Positions 37,284 to 49,028 of a stretch of 64,000 nucleotides of DNA are shown here, piece by piece. Numbering within the stretch: the first letter of the stretch is position 1; every line of letters starts with the position of its first letter. The stretch lies in NCBI RefSeq assembly GCF_000003815.2, contig NC_049991.1, positions 2,488,877-2,552,876 of the forward strand, read 5' to 3'. The notes beneath the pieces are model-generated. The model saw only the letters and a program-made list of their open reading frames with translations. It was not told the origin of the DNA and searched no databases. The translations under genes and the position numbers were made by a program. The stretch is from Branchiostoma floridae. Its lineage: Eukaryota; Chordata; Leptocardii; Amphioxiformes; Branchiostomatidae.

Positions 37284-38885
37284 ATATAAAAGAAAACTCT
37301 TATATCCTAAGCTCACTCACAGTTAGAGTTACTGACCAACAGATCAGAAGCAGGTGTTCCAAACGAGTGTCTCAAGCAAAAAAATCAATTTGATACTTCA
37401 CGTTCCACAGCCTTGGCATCTTACGTTTTGCATTACAAAGTTCTTCTATCGTCGTGAATGGCGCAGCACCACTAAGGCCATGGGATGATCCATGCGCGCA
37501 ATATGCACAGGGGCTCGTCGGCTGCCAACATCCATCACTACCAATATGATTTCACATTCCTCAGCCAACTCTCAACCTGAACCGGGTGTCTATTCGTCAT
37601 CTTCCGCCCACACTTGAGCAATCTCCGCAGACTTCGTGGTGGAGAATTCTCGCGTATCAGAAGCCGTGGACATGATAGAATCTGTCGGCACAAATGGATT
37701 TTTTGTGCAAGGGGAATAGAGGGGAGAAATGTCATACCTAAGTGCTGTGCTATCACACATGTAGCTTTGCCCTTTGAATTTTACAGCTCTTCTCTACACA
37801 TATTTTTTTATTGCTGCTATAATTTTTCCGTTATGTCCTGAATTTATAGATTTTGCACAGATCTAAGTGATACTCCATTGAATGGATTTTTATGTTTTTC
37901 CAGGTAGGGAAAATGTAATTGTTTTTGCTGGTGTGTTCTTTTCTTTTTCTTTCTTCTTCTGTCAGTAGCCAATCAGAGCAAAGGATAGGTCTTACCTGTT
38001 TATTCCAGTACTAGCAATTTGTACTGATTGGCAATAGTGAAACCTTTTTTCCCTTGCATACAATACTATTGAGCTAGCTTAATTGACATAATGTATAGTC
38101 GTATTGTGTGCAAGTAGTTTGACAAAAGACCTTACAAAAGACTACGGCGAAAAGATTCTACATTTTCCCAAAGATTTGTAACAAATACACAATGCATGTT
38201 GCTTTGCATAAGTTAAACTTCCAAGTTGGGTGATATTTAATAAAATTTTTTGTCATTACATATCATAAATCTATAACTGTTACCATGTTTACTAAGTGTT
38301 CTGTAATATATACCAAAGGGATGAATGAATGAAAATGCATTGTGTTTTCCCCATGCACTGAATTTTCATTGCCTGATCAAATGCCATGTCTCTATCATAT
38401 TCCTCCCAGTATGCAAACAAAAATTCCACTCGGGAAATCCCTCCGGAACTACGATAGTTAGAATTCCGACGGCACAACAGATGGAATGATCAGGTTAGGC
38501 AGGGACGTCTGTCGGGAATACTTGATTCACCTCTTGCGAATCTCAGAACAGCTTCAATTTCAAGAGGTTTAAGAAGTTGGAAATTACCCGCGGCGCTTCT
38601 TTCACACGGCCGCGGCCTCACGTGTGTTCGCTATGAATGCCAATCCTATATGAAGGACGCTGCGACAGCATAGAGGTGATATTAGAAGCAATATATGTGG
38701 ATTTTCTATGCTCAACACTTGGCCTTCCAACCTCTGTCATTTTACGTCTTGTGCTGATTCTGCCGGTACCGAATGTGAAACCATTCCCAAAGACTAGGAC
38801 GCCTCATCTATAAGCCATTACCTGTAAAATAGCAGTTATATATCAACCCTACCCCTACCATTTAAGCTCCGCCTATTGCTTTGGC
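37284..38885. other. No gene recognised
   Basis: Nothing supported; open frames lack conserved character. Confidence 0.45.
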
Positions 38886-39220
38886 TAGGCCATGTTGATT
38901 CGATTGTATGGATGACATCCTCTTGGAACCGCCAAACTTATGCAAAAAATTTGCAAAAAGAAAAGACTTTGAAAACTTGCTTTCATTTTGAAAGCTAAAT
39001 GGTTGGGAAGGTGGAACAAATGATCTAACAGACAGAGAGTTCATTCTTTCACTTTGGCACAAGTTTCCATTTTTTGCTACTTCTTTGCAATTTATGCCCT
39101 ATGTTTACCCAATGTGAAACATTTGTTTGTACTTTGTATGATTTATGATTTTTTTTGGAAACTGATGAAAATTGGTGCGGGTGCAGACGTCATCCACATA
39201 GTTGAATAAACATGGCCTTA
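38886..39220. mobile_element. TIR MITE, ATGGATGACATC family
   Basis: TAGGCCATGTTGATTCGATT with ATGGATGACATCC on the left is inverted as GACGTCATCCACATAGTT and AACATGGCCTTA on the right. Confidence 0.78.
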
Positions 39221-39493
39221 CTTTGAAGTGCAAAGGGCTTAGCTTGTATCACAGTATCAATATGTTGTATTCCTCCCTCACAAAACCATACAAGTATGGA
39301 TTAACTATTATCCTTTACTGACTTGGACAAAAGGCAACACACAAAAGGACACACTGTGCTGGACACAAAACATTGGGTAGATAGCAGCCTTGCAAAGAGA
39401 ATATCTTACAGTGCACCTTACGATTGGTACCATATTTTCTCGAATAAATTACTCACTTTTTAAACTTTTCAAAATTGAAAAGGTACTACAAAT

Positions 39494-39785
39494 CAGGGGT
39501 TAAGTTAAAGTTAAAGTTTCCCCATGCGTCTACAGATGCGTAGGGTGGCGCCCATCTCCACTTCGAAGCCCTTGGGCCACGCATTTGTGCAACTCACTAC
39601 AGCAGGGGGCTGGTCCGCTAGTAGTGATGTGTGTTTAACTTCCATACTCTTTCTCATCAGTGCTGAGTGCTAAGCAGAAAAGCAGCATGTACCATTTTTA
39701 GAGTCTTTGGTATGACTCGGCCGGGGATCGAACTCACGACCTACTGAATGCAAAGCAAACACTCTACCCACTCGGCCATTTTAAT
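39494..39785 (-). mobile_element. tRNA-derived SINE
   Basis: On the minus strand a box A TGGCCGAGTGGGTAGAGTG (about 39764-39782) and a box B GAGTTCGATCC (39726-39736) are spaced as in a tRNA. The body continues to about 39494. It is a clean example of the relic at 35333-35490. Confidence 0.78.
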
Positions 39786-39930
39786 TGGGGTGCTCATCAT
39801 TCGAGAAAATACGGTACTCAGTCATTGGAGAAGACTAGAATGTGGATATCTCAGAGGTTGTGGTACGTAACGGCAACCTTCTTGCAGCTGAGCGATTTGA
39901 CAGTCGCGACCAATACCAAACAAATTTTAT

Positions 39931-40015
39931 CGATAATTGCAGCCTTCGGGCGATCCTACCTACGGTCTGCCTGGCACCTCAGGTGAGACTGAATACACCG
40001 TGTTGTATTCTATAG
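39931..40015. mobile_element. Partial head of ACACCGTGTTGTATT element
   Basis: GGGCGATCCTACCTACGG and GAATACACCGTGTTGTATTC match the right part of the head at 22677-22812. Confidence 0.55.
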
Positions 40016-40404
40016 GTATCACTGGTGGAATACATAACAGAATGCTATTTTAGGCTTCCATTCTCTCAAGAGGGTTTATTGCTGTAACATTGCATAGAAG
40101 CATAGAATAGCAATCATCTTTGCATAATAACAGGAATTCAAAATCTGTATGATGAATAATTCACCTGTCAGGATATACATTTTACCTGAAATTCATCATA
40201 CACTTTAATTTCCCAAGAAAGTAAAGTTACGGACGAATAGATTTACAAAGACCAACTTGATATACAGCTGAAACTGGATATCAAATCTGTAAAATGTACT
40301 GAATAATAATCATTTATTTACTGTAAAAGTTTGAATTTTGCTAATATGATTGATGATGGTATTTTTGACACCTGTTAATAAACAATCTGTTGCTGCAAAG
40401 ATGA
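40016..40404. other. No gene recognised
   Basis: Nothing supported. Confidence 0.5.
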
Positions 40405-40645
40405 TTTAGTAGTGGCGAGATAGGTAGGGTGCTTGGCCCCGATCGAGAGGTCCTGGGTTCGAAACCCCTGATGTGCCCTGATGTTGTGCCATTGGGATAA
40501 TGGTAAAAATGAGCTATACTTAGCATATATTAGGTAAAGGAAGTCCTTTGGATAGGACGTCAAATGGAGATCCTGTGTTTGAGGAGAGCCACACCGCAAG
40601 CACATTAAAGAAATCAACACATTTAATAAAAGGTAAAGAGTTAAG
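40405..40645 (+). mobile_element. tRNA-derived SINE
   Basis: Box A TGGCGAGATAGG (40413-40424) and box B GGTTCGAAACC (40456-40466) form a tRNA-like head. The central part (AGGACGTCAAATGGAGATCC; GCACATTAAAGAAATC) resembles conserved central domains of deuterostome SINEs, and the tail is A-rich. Open frames here are incidental. Confidence 0.7.
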
Positions 40646-41410
40646 GGGACTTTCTAATGTGAGTGGTACATATCAATGGCCGCAACTGGGACAACTACTG
40701 TGGTATTGAGGTCACAAGCCCTGTGTGCAGGCTCAGGCTTTATAAACCCTTGCAATGTGTCCCCGCAAATTGTAAGATTCTCACAATTCAGCCCCTGGCT
40801 GCAAAGAGAGAGTACATTATATTACTGAAACAATATGGTCTGATTGCAAGGAATTAGTGTTTATTTCACCCACTTTGAATTGATAACCCTACTATATAAA
40901 ACTAGATATTCTATTAACATCTGGTACCATTTGTTAAAACGTAACCACTTCTTTGGACGTCCGTTGCATGCAGCAATGACGTCAATGCTTTTGAAGCCAC
41001 AAGTGATTAATTTTCAAAATTCCTTTCCTTGGCTGACAAACTTGATAGATACACATGAAAGGAAAGCTAGATATCCAAAATGAATAGGGTTTAACAATTC
41101 ATGTCTAGATCTAGATCCAATACACCCACTGAATCACATCTAGTGCTTCGCTGACCATTAAGGTGGTCAGTGGCCATAAAAGTAATGGTCAATAAGCAAC
41201 GATGCCCTTGAGAGCAGCTATATACACGGTCAAGGTTATAAAAGAAATAGATCTTAACAATACTAATTGGACAAAAACACTGACAAATGATGATGACAAT
41301 TGAAGTTAATATCTGATACTCATTATTTTGAAATGAATCATTATTGAGTAAATCATATTCAATATTCAATTATGATATTATTTTTTATGTCTTCAAAATA
41401 CTAATAGGTG
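40646..41410. other. No gene recognised
   Basis: Nothing supported. Confidence 0.5.
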
Positions 41411-41627
41411 TAACGCCGGCTTGCATTTATTCGTGGGGGAACCTATATCCGTTATTTGTAAAAACAGGGTATCTAGGGATATATACAGTCAACGGATATC
41501 AACTGCAAACTGCAACGTTTTCAAAATATATTTTAAATTAAAGCACAGTCCTTTGACTTGACTGAATACCCTATCTTTAAAAACAACGGATATAGGTTAT
41601 ACCACAGATAAAGGTGAACAAGCATTA
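41411..41627. mobile_element. CCTTTATCCG MITE, copy 7
   Basis: The ends TAACGCCGGCTTGCATTTAT and ATAAAGGTGAACAAGCATTA are more mutated than in other copies; GATATAGGTTATACC lies in the right arm. Confidence 0.82.
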
Positions 41628-42151
41628 CAGTCCATTGTACAGTCCACATATTCTATGACTTCTTTGGTGAAGACTTATCAACACATAAAAAAACACTTTA
41701 TTTGTATTTTATTCCCTTGAGTAATTCTGAACCAATATCTCGCCCCTTCTAACATTTTATGGCGTACTAGAAATCTATTACGGCTCAGACGCTCCAAGCC
41801 CTTCCCGTATCAATTCCAACGCCGCAAAGCTAAAAGTCGCGCAGACGTCCGCGGTAAGTGAGTGTTCCCTTGGGAATTAAGCCCAGCAAAGGGCGCATCT
41901 AAAAGACGGGTAAATATCATAGGTTCACTCTAGTCCCCAGTGGCACTCTCACAACAGCAACCACTTGTACAAAATGCACTTTGTTTTTTGAACAGCTTTT
42001 CCATTAATTCAAACACCCATCATAAATTCCGGATCAGGGAAAGCTTACATAAACCCAGAGATCGTAGCGTAGAATATGAAATGCACGACTCAGTGCTAAC
42101 AGTCACGGAGAGATTCTGTACCCCAAAAGAAACAATAAGCGAGCATTTGGA
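41628..42151. other. No gene recognised
   Basis: A GC-rich patch ends at about 41859 in a good donor (GTCCGCG/GTAAGTG) on the plus strand with one open upstream frame, but there is no ATG and no known domain. Confidence 0.4.
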
Positions 42152-42402
42152 AAAGGATTAATATGATTTAATATTCTATATTATGTTAGGTTTGAAGCTC
42201 TTAATGAAAGTGTTTGCAAAAAATGATCACGTCTAAGATTATGATATTAGAAATGTATTTCATTTCAAATTCAAGGAAAGGATTATTATGATTTGATATT
42301 CTATATTATGTTAGGTTTGGAGTTCTTAATGAAAGTGTTTGTAGAGAAATGATCTCATCTAAGATTATGATATCAGAAATGTATTTCATTTCAAATTCAA
42401 GG
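42152..42402. repeat. Tandem duplication, 125-bp unit x 2
   Basis: Units start at 42152 and 42277. Both contain ATATTCTATATTATGTTAGG and end ATTTCATTTCAAATTCAAGG, with only a few differences, so the duplication is recent. Confidence 0.95.
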
Positions 42403-43617
42403 AAATGAAAATAACATGACTGTAACCATGTAATACTATATAATATATAGAATAATTAAAAATGGAATGTTTTGTCTGAAAGAGTCTCAGTTGCTATAGA
42501 TGAAAATAGCTCATAGACTCAGAGATTTTATTGCTATGGACAGACTTCAAATATTAGCTCAGCAAATAGCAAGGTGGACTGAAAAATAGACTTCATGTTT
42601 GATTGAAAGACATTGAATAACGAACTTTGTTATGGTAACACCAATGGTCATGTAAAAACAAATACCAACAGTGTATAATCAATACATTTTAGCAGTGGGC
42701 GGTCAAATCCCCAAGCCTACAACTGTACAGGTCCTGAAGTGCACTTCTTATAATGGACTTTCACAGAAAATTAGGTTATCGCAAATCACAATGACCGTGT
42801 TTACATAGCTGGTGATCAACAAATACACTGAGTAAATAGCAAGGCTTGACCTGTGACCACAGGTTTTGTTTAAATTTCGACAACGTGCTGGTATTCACGT
42901 GCCTTTTTTTGTCATTAGAACAGAGTCCTTGATTTTTGACAGTTAACTGAAGAAAGAATACTAAGTGCCAACATTCATTGTCATCATCATCGGTCGATGT
43001 GCTTGAATACGACAGGGTAATACCGCCCCTTACAGACTGTGAAACACCCTTTCGCTTATTACAATTAAGACGGGGATGTGCCAGGTCTCTTGTCAATACC
43101 CCTCCTTACAAATTTTCATCAATTTATGATACTTCGTCCAGATGATCTGTAATTATCATATAACATCTCTGCATATGAAAAGGGGGGGGGCAAATATACC
43201 AAGTTACCAACCTATTCTATACTGAGTTGGAATTAGCTATTACAAAAATAAAATTTTCCAGGCTATAAAATGTAAGAATGTTATTCAAAAACTTGTTGAA
43301 TGAGCAGCACTTTACCCAACGGAGCTAAAATATCCCCGTACCTGTACCCATTATGATAAAAGCATTTGTCTCGTGCGTTACATTTTATCGTCAGACATTA
43401 AAGTTACATTTGGTTTATTAAACATTCATCGCTCCATAGTGATAAACTCCACAGCAACCAAAGCTCCCAACATTGTTTGTGTGGGTCACTAGGTGTGACT
43501 AAGACCTTCACACAAAAACGCACAATGTGACTAGTGGAGCGTGGATTATTATATAATAATGCATCAATACAAAATGTACCAGGTAACTAAGAAGAAAGCT
43601 CACACGCCCACTGCATG
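42403..43617. other. No gene recognised
   Basis: Nothing supported besides a G-run near 43180. Confidence 0.45.
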
Positions 43618-43831
43618 TAACGCTAGTTCACCTTTATCCGTTGTGTAACCTATATCCGTTGCTTTTAAAAACAGTGTATTTGGGGATATCACGTTGACGG
43701 ACGTTGGTTTAAAATTTCCATATTTTCAGTACAATTTAAAACTACCACCCGTCAAATTGATGTGCCTTAATACACTGATTTGCCAAACAACGGATATCGG
43801 TTACCCCACGGATAAAGGTGAACTAGCGTTA
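43618..43831. mobile_element. CCTTTATCCG MITE, copy 8 (best preserved)
   Basis: TAACGCTAGTTCACCTTTAT is inverted exactly as ATAAAGGTGAACTAGCGTTA. Inner blocks GTAACCTATATCCGTTG and CAACGGATATCGGTTAC also pair. 214 bp, non-coding. Confidence 0.93.
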
Positions 43832-45847
43832 ATGACGTTTCTGAGTGTGGAACATTTTGCTTGAGTGTCATCCAACAAAGGAAACACTACTCAAATGAAT
43901 GTTCACTATGAAGATTATAACTTTATCGCACTGAGACAATACCCATGCCAAAGCCTAATGACAAATAAAGAAAACAGTGAGGCATACAAAACTATATTCA
44001 CAAAGAAGGAAAATACATATATCCAACACCTTCTACAGCAACAGTTTCTTTCCCTGGACAGTCAAATCATAGAACTCTCTCGACGATAACTCACTCAGCT
44101 TCCCTACTGTCTACAACTTATCAGCCTTCAAAACAAATGTCTACAGCTATCTCCGTGTACAGTTATTTTTAACTTCTTAGTTCATTTCCTTAAAGTGGTC
44201 TAATAACCTTACTCTGAACAATCTCGTTAAAAGAAAATATATCCATAGATCAAAAGCTGGGGAAATGACATGTATTCTAAATCTATTTCTACTAACTATT
44301 TGACGATTCAAAGGGGTTGACTTCTTTTTCGTATGCAGTGGGAGATGAATTGTCCAATATTTTCAAAGACAGACAGATTGGATGACTTAAGCAAGAAGAT
44401 TGTTTTTGGTGGTCAATAAGGTGTGAACAGCTTGGGAAAATTTTGTAGAATACTAGGAATACTTTACTTCTTTCAGAATAGTAATGTTTAAACATTGGCA
44501 GGTAAAATGCAGTTCATCTGTAGTCAATAAGCAACCTCAATACATAATGGTGGGTGTTTTTCACACCTATTCAGACATGTACGGTGTTCAATGCACTACT
44601 ACTAGTACTTAGTATCACAATGCTTTTTAGACAACAATTTCAGACATTTTACATGGATGGGAAATTTTCAAAAAGTCTAGTCGCAAGGTCCTTGATTACT
44701 AGTAATCATTGATATCTCCAAGACTGCAACCATACTGACTTGATTTTCCTATAGAATAAGACTAACATAGACAGGTAGAATACATTCAAACACTTTTCTC
44801 AGTACCCAAATGACTGACAATAGGTACAACATATGGTAGTTCAAATATTTGAACATTGCGCAGGTAAATATCAAACATTTTTTGTGACAATCGAAAAATG
44901 AAAAATATTCCAGTTTGCTTGCTTGAAAACTTTGGTTTTCTTAACAGATTCGCAAAGCAACATCTCTGTCCTTGTCAAAATCTTATAGATAAAGACTACG
45001 ATACAATTCAATGTGGAATTTCCAATTTGTTTGTTTACATATTGTTTACTAGTATTTACCATAACAGAAGTTCCCTATTGTAAACAAATCCAAGTGATAT
45101 CAATCTATCAAAAGCTATCATCTTTAACCAGTAAAAAAAAGGACTCTGACAAGCATTATAAGTATACACATACGCTTAGAAACATCATTGGAATTTTTAA
45201 ATCCTATGAGAATGCTTTCCCTATAACGTTGCTATCATTCCCCCAGAACATTGGAAATCTATTGCAAGTCCATTACAAAGACTGGAATGCCCGTGCTGGC
45301 CTCTTTACGCAAGCTACACCGTGGCATACATCAAGACTACACGGTCCGCCCGCCCTCCAGATTGTACAAGGAGGTAGAAATTGGCCCCCATCATCTAAAC
45401 TGCGGTGCTGACATGAGCAGAATGCAATAGACATATGGACAACATGGAAACTGGTTTTCCATTCATAATAACAGTTGTCTGTTTGCGTTTTGGGAATCTT
45501 GGACACACTTAAAGTGCTTACCTGTGCGATCGAATTCTTCGGTCGAACTGGCTTGAAGACTATCGGAGTACTTCGCCGTTTAATGAAGGCAGGAACTTAC
45601 TATAGGCTCTATTTAAAGGATATGCCGGTAAGATCGGGACGGTGTAACACAATGCGCCACTGCCCGGTGCGTAAGGTACTGTAACATAACACACCTGAAC
45701 ACGTACGTATTCTGTGTCCATGACAACTCCAAACAAATTGGAGATGCTCCTTCGGCACTTGATACACAAGATTCTGCAAGACGGATTCTTTAGATTTCTT
45801 AAAATCTAAAATTTCTAACAATACGACTCAACCTAAACGTAACATAC
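43832..45847. other. No gene recognised
   Basis: About 2 kb with no supportable gene; a GC-rich patch at 45.29-45.42 kb has long overlapping open frames on both strands but no recognised domain. Confidence 0.4.
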
Positions 45848-46040
45848 CTTCTTTGTCAATCGTTTTCTCTTGCGTTGAAGGCGATGTAGCGATTGTATGG
45901 AGGCGGTATGTAGAGATGTTAAGGCGGCGGGCAGGTTGGATCAGGTTTCTCAGGTGGCGCGCGCCGCCGCACGGTTTGCTACACGGGCCGCAGATGATTG
46001 GTGTGGTCAAGGGTCAGCCCCGCCCATGTCTTCGACAGGA
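45848..46040 (-). other. Possible GC-rich first exon
   Basis: On the minus strand a CpG-rich block with a GC box (GGGCGGGGC, about 46018-46026) is followed by a frame reading RHLRNLIQPARRLNISTYRL, rich in Arg, Leu and Ser like a mitochondrial leader. It ends in a strong donor AAAGAAG/GTATGT at 45848. No ATG opens this frame within the block, so it may be 5' UTR or a mid-gene exon. Its gene would continue to the left; I could not identify a partner exon. Confidence 0.25.
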
Positions 46041-46693
46041 CGGGAAGATTTGTGACTGCAGTTCTAGCAAGTGTTGATAGAGGTCGCTGCTACACGGTGT
46101 TGCGGATATCTGTCCTTGGTGCTGAAGAAAGCTTCCGTCGCCAAGTCGTTTGGTTACATTACCTCAAGAAGGTTATCTTTATAGCCGACAAAGCTAATAA
46201 ACAACGACAGTACAATTTCTTAACTGTCGCTGTTAATTATTATCGCCAGCTTTATATATATAGTGAATGTAATGTGCATGTTTCTACGTGGTTTTGTCTA
46301 TCACTGGGAGGAAGCCCTGGAATGGACGGTGTGGTTCAGAAGAGACGTCTAACGGCCAAATGAAATATTGCAGCATGTACATTTGGTTGACTTTGCCATG
46401 CACAACTGTGCATCGACCGTCGTTATTCATATTTGTCTTAGATACATCTTGGCGAAAGAATAAATCGACTTAGATTATGAACAGGGTGGAATTTAACGTC
46501 ACTAAAGTAAAGTAAAGGACAGGCGTTGACATCTCGTGATTTAGAAACAACTTGTATTTTGATAGACGTGGTGCAGTACCGACCAATGTTGATAGGTGAC
46601 GCTGTGAGACCGTCCATTGTCACCTCAACTATAACAGTCCCTTTCTTGATCAGAGATTATCTCGCTTGATGATCGGTTGCAGGGACGTTTTAA

Positions 46694-47639
46694 CCCTATT
46701 CAGACCGAGGGGGAGGGGGGGGGGGGCTTTTGAGGCCCGCGCTAACTTCGATGTCCTATAATGCCAGAACGCCTTACGCTAAAGCCACCAAATTTGGTGA
46801 GTTTTCCTAAAATATTGTTGGCAACAATTTTGCGAAGTTTGACAAATTTTCCATTTTTTCGTGTTGCCATGGCAACCGTTTGCTGACAGGCAGTTTTGCC
46901 AAAAATCACTATTTTTGGTTCTAACAAACTGTATTTTTCACATTTATTTGCTATATTACTGCTATTTTGTTACATAAATAAAATCTTATATTATTTAGCA
47001 TATCTTTCATAATTATATATGCATAAATTATGCTAATTTGATGACGTCATCAGCCCAAAATCCAAGATGGCGGACCGTATGGCCAGATCAAGAATAACAG
47101 GCTTATTTTCCCTTAAAATTTGTAACTACCTGGTATTTTTTCATCAAAAACCATCTAAATGAATGAACTTAGTCTATTTCCATTGCCCTTTGTTATTATT
47201 TGTTGCAAAAAAAGAAGTTTTAAAAATTCAAGGTGGTGGATATAATATGGCGGAGCATCTTAGATGTGCATGACGTCATTTTATGACGTCATTATGACGT
47301 CATCGATGTTGCTATTGGCAATACAAGTCGTAATAAACATTATTATTCTGTTATCTGCACTTATTGTTACATTTTTGCAGTATAACTTGAAGTTTTCTGA
47401 GAATACCCTTTTTCATGGGTCCGGCCAATATAATCAAATTGATGACGTCATAATTACGTCATCTTACGTTAACGTAACGTCAAACGTCAAATACTTGTCA
47501 GATATTATGTCGATATAATGTCCTGAAAATTTGGTGGCCTTACGGCACGTCGTTCGAGAGTTCGAGGACTTAGGAGTGGAGGGCCTCAAAAGCCCCCCCC
47601 CGGTCCAGGGATGACCAAAAAAGTCCGGTCTGAATAGGG
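46694..47639. mobile_element. piggyBac-like MITE with CRE and YY1 sites, copy 2
   Basis: TTAA flanks at 46690-46693 and 47640-47643; termini CCCTATTCAGACC and GGTCTGAATAGGG; 946 bp. TGACGTCA occurs at 47042, 47271, 47284, 47295 and 47443, and AAnATGGCGGA at 47064 and 47244, in the same order as copy 1 despite several indels. Confidence 0.9.
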
Positions 47640-47784
47640 TTAAGCGCGATTTCATCGGGATGTTAGTAAGGGTATTTCAGTTTTTACATTCTGTCAAAAC
47701 AACAATCTGAGAAGATTATAATTAGAGTTAAGATATACTTCGATGGCTGTTAAATCTGTTATGTTGATTTATTTGCATTTTTTA

Positions 47785-47905
47785 CTGTCGGTGTTTAATG
47801 TCCGCAATAATTTGTTCAGTAGAAGTCTATTCGTTACGACGATAGTCACAAAGGTCCACAGTAACACGGGCTTTTCGCTGGTCTTACCAGCGCCGTCTGT
47901 CGAAT
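47785..47905 (-). pseudogene. Decayed relative of the 48.6-48.9 kb exon
   Basis: The minus strand shares TTCGACAG, ACCTTTGTGAC, ACTTCTACTGA and the adjoining sequence with 48755-48865, in the same order. Its frame is broken by stops (TGG TAA soon after the FDR codons). It looks like a degraded tandem duplicate. Confidence 0.45.
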
Positions 47906-48618
47906 TTAACCCCGGAGTTTATGGCTCTTTCGGTGCCTTTCAAGGTCCAAATATTGTATACAGTGAAGAGTGAGGAGAATAAGCAAAGACCCAAATAAAT
48001 GACTTGTTCAGAAGTTGAAAAAAAGTGTAGACATCTAAGCAATGAAGAAGTAGAGGGTGAGTCAAAAAGCAAAGCAATGTTTTATAACAGGCTAATTTTT
48101 TTAATCGAATGAGTTAAAATTTGGCACAAAGGTAAATGCGTGTATCCTCTTGCGATTGAATTATGTATATTTGTTGTAAAACACTATCTGATAAAATGAA
48201 CATGGACAGTAGAAAATTTCCAACAAATTATTCTGTTGGTCTGTATATGAACTTCTCTGTTATTGTTCCCACGTGCACCCGCCCTATGTTCACATACAAA
48301 GAGAACACAAAACATGTGCTTTTGTTGAAGTTTATTATATACAAACTTTTTTGTACAAGAAATACGTCTTAAAGACAAAATACTGTTTGTATTGTACAAA
48401 AAAACTTTGAAGATATCCTGCGTACCATCCCTGTGCAAAGTATCTGTTAGACTGACGCTAATCATATATGATATGCAAATTATGTTCGAGCATTATATGG
48501 GAAAAATGCACCTGTTGGCCTACGTATTATATACTTTTAGATGATAACACTACGTGTTTACTCGATAGTTAAACATGATGTTCTAGCTTATCTTGTATTA
48601 AGAAATACCAGAGAACCG

Positions 48619-48872
48619 TTACACTTTATCTGTACGTATGCAAATATATTTATGTGAGTCTATAAAAACAAACCCATGGTAAAATAATCTACCGTTCACC
48701 ATGCGACCCTTTACATAGTTCCGACACTTCAAAGCAATCAGCTTTTGCTGTCGTTGTTCAGTGTCCACAATCCTTTGCTCAGTAGAAGTCCGTTCGATGG
48801 TCACAAAGGTCCTCAAGGGGACGCCGATTTTTCCCACGTCTTCCCAACGGCCTCTGTCGAATTGTGTCGGTA
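48619..48872 (-). CDS. Candidate terminal exon downstream of NUPR1 homologue
   Basis: A good acceptor (TTTCTAGCCTGCAG) at 48873 opens a frame of 84 codons to a stop at 48619: VPTQFDRGRWEDVGKIGVPL, then an ERTSTEQRIVDTEQRQQK stretch. The charged, glutamine-rich part looks like real protein; the last 25 residues look less so, and an internal donor (TAT/GTAAAG) could end the exon earlier. The entry phase equals that of NUPR1 exon 1 (one base carried over), so it could be an alternative 3' exon of that gene. It could also belong to another gene. The family is not recognised. Confidence 0.33.
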
Positions 48873-49028
48873 CTGCAGGCTAGAAACAGTGATATCAGAT
48901 GCGTGACGTTAACGAATAATGCTCTAACAGGTATCATTTGTAAAGCTTAGAGGAAGATGATTATTTTGCAGCAGCAATCAAACGTACCCAATTTGTTGTC
49001 TGTCCTGCAATGTCCGCTAGGCGGCGTT

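Noticed and set aside
38292-38477. Minus-strand frame with YWEEYDRDMAFDQAMKIQ
   Set aside because: It looks protein-like, but has no defined splice sites and no recognised family, and the flanks are non-coding.
40413-40475. Functional tRNA gene
   Set aside because: Boxes A and B are present, but acceptor and D-stem pairing is poor and the sequence continues as a SINE body.
40341-40620. Minus-strand frames with GFEPRTSRSGPS
   Set aside because: These are antisense translations of a tRNA-derived SINE; that peptide is the usual product of a box B sequence.
41760-41859. Plus-strand exon ending at GCG/GTAAGTG
   Set aside because: The donor is good and one frame is open, but there is no ATG, no clear acceptor and no known domain.
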